A stretch of 64,000 nucleotides of DNA, taken from NCBI RefSeq assembly GCF_003253485.1, contig NZ_QKTX01000004.1, positions 186,001 through 250,000 of the forward strand, in the 5' to 3' direction. Positions 18,399 through 25,290 of this stretch are shown piece by piece; the first letter of the stretch is position 1, and the number at the start of each line of letters is the position of its first letter. The notes below the pieces were generated by a model. It did not search any database and was not told the DNA's origin. It saw nothing but the letters and a program-made list of their open reading frames with translations. The DNA comes from Algoriphagus aquaeductus. Lineage in GTDB: Bacteria > Bacteroidota > Bacteroidia > Cytophagales > Cyclobacteriaceae. The position numbers and the translations under genes were made by a program.

Positions 18399-18484
18399 GG
18401 TCTCTTCGTTTTTAGGATCAGGTCAAATTAGGGGAAAGAAAGATGGGGTTCAAGCTTCTTTTTTTGAGTTGCCTTTTGCAAAAT

Positions 18485-18512
18485 GAAAAAACCCAAACCT
18501 TTCGATTTGGGT
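18485..18512 (-). terminator. Terminator of the Txe/YoeB module
   Basis: Stem ACCCAAA (18491-18497) with TTTGGGT (18506-18512). On the minus strand it is followed by a TTTTTTC tract. Its 20-base core cccaaacctttcgatttggg is repeated exactly at 19261-19280. Confidence 0.8.
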
Positions 18513-18559
18513 CCATAAAGATTGGATGTTTGATGACGCTATCACTATCATTGAAGTAC

Positions 18560-18829
18560 CTAATAATGCCCAAAAGCTGAAACCACAGTGACTATCACTC
18601 TATGTCCATCAATAGAATAAACCAGGCGATGCTCTTGATTTATCCTTCTAGACCATAGTCCCGAAAGATTGTTTTTCAAACGCTCTGGCTTACCTGTACC
18701 TATTTCTGGATGCTCTTAAAGTTTTTCGAGAAGTTTTTTCAACTTCCTTAATAAGGGTTTATTGCCGGATTGAATGATCTTCTCTATATCCTTAATAGCA
18801 TCCGGCAAATAAACAATTGTGAACCTCAT
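18560..18829 (-). pseudogene. Txe/YoeB-family toxin with in-frame stop codon
   Basis: Translating the minus strand from the ATG at 18829 gives a complete 89-residue YoeB-like reading frame with one TAA at codon 38 (bases 18716-18718). Before it is MRFTIVYLPDAIKDIEKIIQ...LLRKLKKLLEKL; after it EHPEIGTGKPERLKNNLSG, then LWSRRINQEHRLVYSI and finally SAFGHY. The C-terminal part contains the family's catalytic mRNA-interferase residues (Arg, His and the terminal HY), so the toxin is cut before its active site. The frame is otherwise intact, which implies a recent single-base nonsense change, or stop read-through. The ATG overlaps the antitoxin stop as ATGA. Confidence 0.85.
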
Positions 18830-19086
18830 GTAGCACCAAAAAGCTTCTTGATGGCTTCTTGCGATAACTTTACCGATTCAACGGACCCAATTTCTATCTC
18901 CTTTTTTCTTCGAAGTATCTCCTTTACATTTTCAGGATTGTCAAAAAAAGGATCCCCACTCGGAGAAGGATTTTCACTTTTCGCCAATTTCCATTCCCGG
19001 TAGCTCAACTGATACTTGCGAGCCAGCTCCCTAAATTCATCCAATATCTCAGGACTATCAATCTCTATTTCAAACAGTTGCTTCAT
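18826..19086 (-). CDS. Antitoxin of Txe/YoeB module
   Basis: 86 residues, no recognisable strong motif but the size, the acidic/charged composition and a 4-bp ATGA overlap with the YoeB-like frame mark it as its antitoxin. The N-terminal IEIDSPEILDEFRELARKYQLSYREWKLA segment is predicted helical; the C-terminal VESVKLSQEAIKKLFGAT would be the toxin-wrapping tail. It is intact although its partner is interrupted. Antitoxins of this kind bind their own promoter; no clear palindrome is seen upstream. Confidence 0.75.
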   Translation of the reverse strand: MKQLFEIEIDSPEILDEFRELARKYQLSYREWKLAKSENPSPSGDPFFDNPENVKEILRRKKEIEIGSVESVKLSQEAIKKLFGAT

Positions 19087-19254
19087 TTTATAAATTTACA
19101 ATTTAAGTTTTCAACGATTTAAGTCCGGAGAATGGTTCGATAAATCTGAGATAGAAAGCTATAAAAACTACACTCAAGTTCCCCTAAAATGGAGGTTGAT
19201 TTTTCCTGTATCACGAAAAGATGTCTCCTCATGAAACACAAAAGTCAATTTAGA

Positions 19255-19283
19255 AAAAGACCCAAACCTTTCGATTTGGGCCT
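19255..19283 (-). terminator. Terminator of the Gfo/Idh-ending operon
   Basis: Hairpin CCCAAA (19261-19266) with TTTGGG (19275-19280), extended by AAG/CTT, and followed on the minus strand by TCTTTTTC. It lies 30 bp after the Gfo/Idh stop. Its core is the same 20 bases as the terminator at 18492-18511. Confidence 0.8.
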
Positions 19284-19312
19284 TTAGCTTTCTTATTTCA
19301 AACTTTATCCTT

Positions 19313-20479
19313 TCACACCTTTTCTACCCACTCCACGCCGGTATCTTTCCAAGCCCGGTCTCGGGCTGAATCCAACACCGCTTCGCACACTTTTTGGGTT
19401 TCAAAAGCATCTCGGAACGTCGGATGGCAGGGTTCTCCGGATTGAAGGCTGTAGAAGAAGTCAGCTACCTGATGGATAAAGGAATGTTCATATCCGATCG
19501 AAGTTCCAGGAATCCACCAACGGTTCATATACGGATGATCTCCGTCGGTGATGTGAATCGATCTCCAGCCTCTTACTTTGCCTTCGTCGCTATGATCAAA
19601 GTATTCCAATCGGTTCATGTCATGCAAATCCCAACGGATCGAAGCATGCTCCCCGTTGATTTCTAAGGTATAAAGTGCCTTATGACCACGGGCATAGCGG
19701 GTGGCTTCGAAAAGTCCCAAAGAACCGTTGTCAAAATGGCAATGGAAAATACACGCATCGTCAATTCCGACTGCCTGCTTTTGTCCTGTACCTTGATGAA
19801 CACGCTCCTTCACAAAGGTTTCGGTCACCGCCGACACATCTTTGATACCTCCATTGATCCACATCGCCGTATCCACGCAATGTGCCAGCAAATCACCGGT
19901 AACCCCCGAACCTGCCGCATCTACGTCCAACCTCCAAAGGGCATCTCCTCCTTGAGGAAGATCCGGATTGATGGTCCAGTCCTGAAGGAAATTGGCTCGG
20001 TAGTGAAAAATCTTACCCAACTTTCCGGAAGCCACAATGTTTTTAGCCAAAGTCACCGCCGGAATCCTTCTGTAGTTGTACCAAACGGTATTTTTCACGC
20101 CAGCTTCTTCGACGGCTTTGAGCATGCCTTCTGCCTCAGCTACCGTTCTAGCCAAAGGCTTTTCGCAGAGAATCATTTTACCTGCTTTCGCAGCTGCGAT
20201 GGCGATTTCGGCATGGGTATCATTGGGTGTGCAGATGTCTACTGCATCGATATCGTCCCGCTCAATGATTCTTCTCCAGTCAGTTTCGTAAGAAGCGTAG
20301 CCCCAACGCTCTGCAAAAGCTTTTGCATTAGCCTCTCTTCTGGAGCAACAAGCCTGAAGTACAGGGACATATTCGTATTCCGGGAAAAAGTCTGCCAGAC
20401 GCTTGTAGCCATTGGTATGAATTCGGCCCATCAGTCCCGTACCGATTAAGCCTACTCGGATTTGTTTTTTATTACTCAT
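19313..20479 (-). CDS. Gfo/Idh/MocA family oxidoreductase
   Basis: About 388 residues from the ATG at 20479; the longer frame to 20605 runs through a low-complexity repeat and is unlikely. NAD(P)-binding [13 protein letters not shown], the catalytic-lysine motif CEKPLART, and the substrate-domain [14 protein letters not shown]is are present. Family members oxidise or reduce cyclic polyols and sugars, including making 3-keto-glycosides. Last gene of a minus-strand group with a TIM-barrel enzyme, a PMI-like protein and DUF4432, so it most likely works on the sugar taken up by the SusC/D pair (inference). No export signal: cytosolic. Confidence 0.88.
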   Translation of the reverse strand: MSNKKQIRVGLIGTGLMGRIHTNGYKRLADFFPEYEYVPVLQACCSRREANAKAFAERWGYASYETDWRRIIERDDIDAVDICTPNDTHAEIAIAAAKAGKMILCEKPLARTVAEAEGMLKAVEEAGVKNTVWYNYRRIPAVTLAKNIVASGKLGKIFHYRANFLQDWTINPDLPQGGDALWRLDVDAAGSGVTGDLLAHCVDTAMWINGGIKDVSAVTETFVKERVHQGTGQKQAVGIDDACIFHCHFDNGSLGLFEATRYARGHKALYTLEINGEHASIRWDLHDMNRLEYFDHSDEGKVRGWRSIHITDGDHPYMNRWWIPGTSIGYEHSFIHQVADFFYSLQSGEPCHPTFRDAFETQKVCEAVLDSARDRAWKDTGVEWVEKV

Positions 20480-20600
20480 GATTGAATGATTTAAAGATTG
20501 GAAAATTGAAAGATTTGAAGATTGAAAGATCTTTAAGGTGGGAAAATTGGAAGGTTTTGAAGTTTCCGTTCCAAAAACGTCGATCTCCAAAACAAACCTC
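20480..20600. repeat. Intergenic short-word repeat tract (GATTGAAAGATTT type)
   Basis: Tandem-like words GATTGAAAGAT, GATTTGAAGATTGAAAG and GGGAAAATTGGAAGG fill the leader between the TIM-barrel gene and the Gfo/Idh gene. Confidence 0.5.
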
Positions 20601-20650
20601 AACACTTTCCTGAAGCCCGTAAATCTTACTTCGTAACTCGTATATCAGCC

Positions 20651-21667
20651 TTACCATCCATGTGCTTCCCGCACCTTGACCATGGCGGCGAGGATGTCAT
20701 TCCAAGTTTGTTGCTTTTCCATCACCGCATTGGGGAACATACAGCCATCCCAGCAGATGTGAGTCATAGCTTTGGTCAGGTTGCCATCACCATCTCTCAG
20801 CCAGTAGCCTGCATCATGGGCGATATCCAATAATCCATTTGGATCGGTTGCTTGGCAGTGACGGCCGGTCTTATCGTGTGAACCTGAACCAAAAACAGAA
20901 CCATCATTCTGAGCCACATGGAAATCGATCGTCCAAGGCCGAAGGGCGTCGGTTACCGTTTTTAGGGCAGCTTTGATCACTTCACGATCTTTCAAATCTG
21001 CATCTGCAGGAAGAATACGATGCTCGGGAGCATTGTAGCCCATGGTGTAAAGGAAGGTATGGGACATATCTGCCTGGAAACCCACATTTTTCCGGTCAGT
21101 CATTTCCAAAAGCTCCACCATGTGCTTCCAGCTGTGCATCCCACCCCAGCAGATTTCTCCTTCGGCGGCAAGTCTTTCACCAAATCCTGCAGCCACATCA
21201 GCAGCTTCCTGGAAAGTCCGGGCAATCAGCTTGGAGTTTGCCAAAGGATCTTTGGCCCAGTCGGATACTCCGGCAGCGGAATCGATTCGAACTATCCCGT
21301 AGTCCCGCACACCCAATTCCTTCAGTTTTTGTCCGAATTCGCAGGATTTGCGAACCATCTCGACAAAGGTCTTGCGCTGATCGGCTGTACCCATAGCCGA
21401 ACCTGCCCAGATTGGAGCCACCAGAGACCCTACTTTCAAATTGTGCTTGGCAACTTTATCGGCAAGTCTTTTGGGCTCGTCCGGATCATCCAGATTGAAG
21501 TGTGGCTCAAGTAAACCTACATCGATTCCATCAAATTTGACTCCGTTGACTTCGGCAGCGGCAGTCATGGAAAGAAGCGTATCAAAAGGAATGACCGGCT
21601 CAGAATCCGGCCCTTTTCCTACTAAGCCAGGCCAAGTGGCATTGTGGAGTTTCGGGAAATTGTTCAT
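20651..21667 (-). CDS. Sugar phosphate isomerase/epimerase family TIM-barrel protein
   Basis: 338 residues, AP-endonuclease-2-like TIM barrel. Candidate metal ligands appear in order: Glu in [16 protein letters not shown], Asp/His in [12 protein letters not shown], His in [10 protein letters not shown], and the C-terminal CWDGCMFPN. It is somewhat longer than typical xylose-isomerase-like epimerases (about 280). Cytosolic; probably isomerises a keto-sugar or keto-inositol intermediate. It sits 171 bp upstream of the Gfo/Idh gene and 191 bp after the PMI-like gene, all on the minus strand. Confidence 0.8.
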   Translation of the reverse strand: MNNFPKLHNATWPGLVGKGPDSEPVIPFDTLLSMTAAAEVNGVKFDGIDVGLLEPHFNLDDPDEPKRLADKVAKHNLKVGSLVAPIWAGSAMGTADQRKTFVEMVRKSCEFGQKLKELGVRDYGIVRIDSAAGVSDWAKDPLANSKLIARTFQEAADVAAGFGERLAAEGEICWGGMHSWKHMVELLEMTDRKNVGFQADMSHTFLYTMGYNAPEHRILPADADLKDREVIKAALKTVTDALRPWTIDFHVAQNDGSVFGSGSHDKTGRHCQATDPNGLLDIAHDAGYWLRDGDGNLTKAMTHICWDGCMFPNAVMEKQQTWNDILAAMVKVREAHGW

Positions 21668-21699
21668 GGTTATGTTGAGTTTATTGTTGATTAGTTGAG

Positions 21700-21858
21700 T
21701 TAAAGTTTGTCCGATGTCCGTTGTCGGAGACCGATGATTTTAAGAAGGGAGACAGAAGATGGAAGACCGAAGCATCACAAAATGAACCATTCTATCTAAA
21801 TCTTAGGTCTAGCGTCTTGTGTCTTACGTCTTATGTCTTATGTCTTATATTCTTCTTC
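21700..21858. repeat. Intergenic short-word repeat tract (GTCTTATGTCTTATGTCTT type)
   Basis: The tract contains GTCCGATGTCCG, GGAGACCGATG, GAAGACCGAAG, and then five consecutive GTCTT-starting words (GTCTTGT, GTCTTAC, GTCTTAT twice, GTCTTATA). No ORF is supported. Confidence 0.6.
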
Positions 21859-23067
21859 TCATCCAACCACCAAATCCGGATTTCTCGGACCGAAGTGCTT
21901 CAGCATCACAATCGGGTCAGTTTTGGACAGATTGGTGATCTTCACACCGGCTTTGGCAGCATCTTCAGACACAAAATATTCGTCATGAGTCAATTGACCA
22001 AAGCGGATCAAAGCAGGGGTCTCGATATCCCACACGCCCATTTTGCCATAGCCCTGCATCATGATCATGCCATAAGCAGCCGCATCTTTGATGACCAGGG
22101 TTTGACCAGGAAATACAGTCAGCTCCTTGGCGCTGTAGTCATGTGAACGGTAGCAAATCCAGTTTTCATGATAGCCGGCAGCATTCATTTCTGCGACAGC
22201 ATGGACTGGTTTTGGCTCCATGTAGTGATTATCCATTAAGTTCGGATTCACATTCAGATCCCAATCGATCATTTCTACCAGCAATTCATAGTCACCCCAG
22301 CGGTTTTTTGGTGTGGCATTCCAAAGCAATTCTTCCGGGATAATCGCTTCGTTGACCAATGACTGATACATCGCGAAAATATCAGAGGCCTTTTGAGGCT
22401 CGTAAGTACAAAGCGATCCCGGAGCATGAAGCATTCCCGGAGGCACATCCCAACCTGTACCCGGCTGAAGTCGGAAGGCTTGGGAGTAATTGGTGATTTT
22501 GTTATCGCCTTTGGTGAAGTTTTTAAGACAATCCAGGATCGTATCCTTGCTGGTGCCTGGAGCGATTCCAAAGAAGGTGTAAGGAAAGTCTCCTCCATGA
22601 TTATTCACTTGAGGAGGAAAATAGTAGGCCTCTGGTTTTCCGTTTTGGTTGGTCAACTTGCCAAATTCATCCGATGGGTGAATGTGGTGAGGCAATGGGC
22701 CCATGTTGTCAAAAAACTTGGAATACATCGGCCAGGACTTGTACTGATCCCAAAGTCTGCTCCCGATAATGGAGGCGCCTAACTCATCGATGGCGTCCTT
22801 TAGCAGGAAAAGCTCCGTTTTGCTTCCATCCTGATAGGCAATATGGCTCAATCCTTCGTTTTTGGAAGTCAAAGGGCCGTTTTCAGCCGGAGTAGTAGAC
22901 GAGAACCAACGCTCGTCGATTCCTCCACGCATACCCCCAAAGGAATAGTAATCATCGGGATGAAGCTTGATCCGTCTTCCGGGCACACAGAATGAGCGTG
23001 GAACCCAAGTTGGGGTCAATCTTAAAATACCTTCGCCCTGTTCCAGGGCCTTTTTTGCTAAACTCAT
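21859..23067 (-). CDS. Mannose-6-phosphate-isomerase-like cupin protein
   Basis: 402 residues. A metal site of class I PMI type is visible in PHHIHPSDEFG (126-136; His127, His128, His130, Glu134) and in the later GWDVPPGMLHAPGS segment, where PMI has its GxxHAP histidine. A C-terminal second cupin half has ELTVFPGQTLVIKDAAAYG. Function as an aldose-ketose isomerase is inferred; the substrate may not be a phosphate. It is between the DUF4432 and TIM-barrel genes on the same strand and probably acts in the same pathway. Confidence 0.78.
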   Translation of the reverse strand: MSLAKKALEQGEGILRLTPTWVPRSFCVPGRRIKLHPDDYYSFGGMRGGIDERWFSSTTPAENGPLTSKNEGLSHIAYQDGSKTELFLLKDAIDELGASIIGSRLWDQYKSWPMYSKFFDNMGPLPHHIHPSDEFGKLTNQNGKPEAYYFPPQVNNHGGDFPYTFFGIAPGTSKDTILDCLKNFTKGDNKITNYSQAFRLQPGTGWDVPPGMLHAPGSLCTYEPQKASDIFAMYQSLVNEAIIPEELLWNATPKNRWGDYELLVEMIDWDLNVNPNLMDNHYMEPKPVHAVAEMNAAGYHENWICYRSHDYSAKELTVFPGQTLVIKDAAAYGMIMMQGYGKMGVWDIETPALIRFGQLTHDEYFVSEDAAKAGVKITNLSKTDPIVMLKHFGPRNPDLVVG

Positions 23068-23094
23068 GGTATAGGTTATTGGGTTATTGAGTTA

Positions 23095-23215
23095 TTTTTT
23101 ATTGTTCAGTGTTCATTATTCAGCGTTTTACATTCGATGTTCAGAAAGTTCAAAGTTCGAAGTTCGAAGTTCTTGGTTCAAGGTTTCCATTCTAGGAAGA
23201 GGTCGTAAATCGTAA
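23095..23215. repeat. Intergenic short-word repeat tract (AAGTTCGAAGTTCGAAGTTC type)
   Basis: Repeated TTCA/GTTCGA words: GTTCAGTGTTCATTATTCAG, then AAGTTCAAAGTTCGAAGTTCG. Nothing coding is seen between the PMI-like and DUF4432 genes. Confidence 0.55.
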
Positions 23216-23220
23216 ATCTC

Positions 23221-23238
23221 CCCCGATAGCTATCGGGG
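23221..23238. repeat. 18-bp perfect palindrome spanning the DUF4432 stop codon
   Basis: CCCCGATAGCTATCGGGG is self-complementary over all 18 bases. The TAG inside it, read on the minus strand, is the stop codon of the DUF4432 gene (stop at 23230-23232). Confidence 0.85.
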
Positions 23239-24291
23239 CGTAAATCCCTTCGCTTTTTCTCCTGTCAGCACTTCCAAAAGCAAATCGTAGGTTCTGCTTT
23301 CTCCGGGTTCCAAAAGGATTAGGGTTCCATTTTCCCTTGCTGCTGCCTGACCAATCGGCGGATGTGTGGCCGGTTCAAGAGCCGTCACGTATTCATTTTT
23401 CCCCCAATGCTGCCAGTTGATCAGCCAAGGCATTTGGGTTTTGGAAAAGGTAATCTTGAGCGCCAGTCCAAGTTGGTCATTGGCATAGCCACAAACCACT
23501 TGATTATTCGCATCGGCTTTTGGATCGATAAAAGCCACATCCTCTCCAAAACCGGCATGCTCATCCATTGGAGGTGCGCATCGGGTAAACTCATATTCCT
23601 GATTGAACTCGGTATTGTTGGCGTCAGTTGGCTTTGGCTTTTTATCACCCTTCCAAACAATCCTCGTTCCGTCATCGATCAAAGGCCAGCCACAATTGAT
23701 ATGATACAGGATCATGTGAGGTGCGGGGGCATTTCCACAGTTTGTCACGGTGTCTTTGATTCGGATCTCGGGCGAACCGATGGTACCCGAAATGAATCTG
23801 AGCATCTCTAAGCTTGGTCCAAACGTAGTGGTTTCTCTTACTTTAGCCACAATCTCAAAGCTTAGATCTCCTGTAAAAATATCAGGCTGCTTGATCGAGA
23901 TCAGTTCCGCTGGAGTATTGGAAAAGTTGCCATGCAGCCCTCTGGAACCACTTGCATCAGTATTTGGCGGACCTGCATTGGAAAGCCCACAGGTCGTCAG
24001 GAGCCCTCCGCCAAAGGTTCTCAGCCAGTCAATTCCCTGATTGGAAAAAGGCTGTGGAGCGGTAAGACCAGCATGAGAAATCCAAGCCAGGCTGCTTTCA
24101 TTAAAGAAGGCATCCAAAATATCCATGCCTCTGTCCAGCACCAGTTTGTAGCGGAGACCAGTTCCTGTATTGACCCAAGCGATGCGAACTCCCCGACCGG
24201 GACCATTATCCACGATGGAGGTTTCGATTCCGCCGAGTTGATGGGAATTGGAGAGTTTATGTTTCCAGTTTGAAGGATTTGCTAGGGTCAT
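23230..24291 (-). CDS. DUF4432 / aldose-1-epimerase-like protein
   Basis: 353 residues of galactose-mutarotase-like beta-sandwich type. Segments GRGVRIAWVNTGTGLRYKLVLDRGMDILDAFF, a HMILYHINCGWPLIDDGTRI histidine-containing strand, and NEYVTALEPATHPPIG near the end fit DUF4432, which is placed near aldose 1-epimerases. Likely interconverts anomers of the pathway sugar; cytosolic, no signal peptide. First gene of the downstream minus-strand group, with a CAGGATAG word about 50 bp upstream. The stop codon lies in a palindrome. Confidence 0.8.
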   Translation of the reverse strand: MTLANPSNWKHKLSNSHQLGGIETSIVDNGPGRGVRIAWVNTGTGLRYKLVLDRGMDILDAFFNESSLAWISHAGLTAPQPFSNQGIDWLRTFGGGLLTTCGLSNAGPPNTDASGSRGLHGNFSNTPAELISIKQPDIFTGDLSFEIVAKVRETTTFGPSLEMLRFISGTIGSPEIRIKDTVTNCGNAPAPHMILYHINCGWPLIDDGTRIVWKGDKKPKPTDANNTEFNQEYEFTRCAPPMDEHAGFGEDVAFIDPKADANNQVVCGYANDQLGLALKITFSKTQMPWLINWQHWGKNEYVTALEPATHPPIGQAAARENGTLILLEPGESRTYDLLLEVLTGEKAKGFTPR

Positions 24292-24340
24292 TTGGGGTTG
24301 ATCAAAGAATGGGTAACCTATAAAAAAGCCATTCGGAGAC

Positions 24341-24348
24341 TATCCTGC
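24341..24348 (-). promoter_or_regulatory. GCAGGATA motif upstream of DUF4432 gene
   Basis: The minus strand reads GGGCAGGATAGTC, 50 bp before the DUF4432 start. It resembles the CAGGATAGAG and AGCAGGACA words before other sugar-locus genes. Confidence 0.3.
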
Positions 24349-24451
24349 CCTATGTGGGTGCTCCGACAAAGCTTGGGTTTAAATTAAAGAAAAGGGGAAA
24401 CAGAATTTTGCCATTGGTAAAAAAGAGAAGAAAAAAGTGCCCTAAAAAAGA

Positions 24452-24490
24452 AAAGACGCCAAACTGAATCGGCGTCTTTATTCCTTTTTA
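24452..24490 (-). terminator. Bidirectional terminator after the DUF1080 gene
   Basis: Perfect 9-bp stem AAAGACGCC (24452-24460) with GGCGTCTTT (24471-24479), with T-rich runs on both strands. It closes the dehydrogenase-DUF1080 operon. Confidence 0.9.
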
Positions 24491-24498
24491 CCCAATTA

Positions 24499-25290
24499 CT
24501 ATAATTTCTTGAGTTGAATGTTTTTAAACATGACTTTCATCGGAGGCCCAACGTGCACTTGGAATCCCATCAAGCCTTTCAGCATCCGGTTTTTGGAGTC
24601 TTCGTCATGGACTTCGCTCATCAGGGTACCGTTGACATAATGCTTCATGACATTTCCTTTAGCCACAATGTGGATGGTATTCCAATCCCCTTTTTTGATC
24701 AGATTTCCCAACTCTGCACGATCTCCAAGTTCCTCCACGAGGTTCAGCCCTTTCCAGGCATTTCGTTCCACAAATCCACGAACTTCAGAAATCGAATCAG
24801 GCTGCGAAGTAATTTTTGTTTTCTGTCCTCGATAAGCCAATGTAGTGCGCTTTCGCTCTTCATAATTCTGCCCGGTATAGCGATTTCCCCCATCAATGTC
24901 TGCCTGATAGCCACGAAGGGCATAAGGAACCTCCGTAAATCGGTCACTGCGGTACTGAACCCCTGAATTTCCAGCTTCGGATATCCAATAATCCACTTTC
25001 AGTTCAAAATCTCCGAGTTCTCCACCTTTCCAGATGATGAAGGTATTGTTTTTTAAGACCGTCTCAGGTGTAATTTCTCCCACCATCGCTCCGTCTTTTA
25101 CCGACCAATAGACAGGATCGTACTCCCAGCCTTCCAGACTTTTTCCGTCGAAAATTGATTTAAAATCGGCTTGGAGGCCCGAATTTTCCTCAACCTTTTC
25201 TGTCGGAGTCTGACAAGTCCAGTTGACCCAGGCAACCGTAGCCAAAGCAGCTACGGTTACCCAGGTTTTATTTGAAAAGAGCCCAATCAT
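24499..25290 (-). CDS. DUF1080 lipoprotein (3-keto-disaccharide hydrolase family)
   Basis: 263 residues. N-terminal hydrophobic segment ending in VNWTC (Cys26) suggests a lipoprotein. The rest is the concanavalin-like DUF1080 fold: FKSIFDGKSLEGWEYDPVYWSVKDGAMVGE, FELKVDYWISEAGNSGVQYRSD, and NTIHIVAKGNVMKHYVNGTLMSEV. Members cleave 3-keto-glycosides by elimination. The start codon overlaps the stop of the upstream dehydrogenase by 4 bp (ATGA), so dehydrogenation and hydrolysis are probably coupled in the periplasm: the dehydrogenase makes the keto-sugar that this protein would split. Confidence 0.85.
   Translation of the reverse strand: MIGLFSNKTWVTVAALATVAWVNWTCQTPTEKVEENSGLQADFKSIFDGKSLEGWEYDPVYWSVKDGAMVGEITPETVLKNNTFIIWKGGELGDFELKVDYWISEAGNSGVQYRSDRFTEVPYALRGYQADIDGGNRYTGQNYEERKRTTLAYRGQKTKITSQPDSISEVRGFVERNAWKGLNLVEELGDRAELGNLIKKGDWNTIHIVAKGNVMKHYVNGTLMSEVHDEDSKNRMLKGLMGFQVHVGPPMKVMFKNIQLKKL

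Noticed and set aside
18600..18829. Interpretation of the YoeB interruption as a frameshift
   Set aside because: Both halves lie in the same frame, so the break is a single stop codon.
20480..20605. Longer N-terminus for the Gfo/Idh protein
   Set aside because: The added 42 residues come from a low-complexity repeat and precede the normal [15 protein letters not shown] start.
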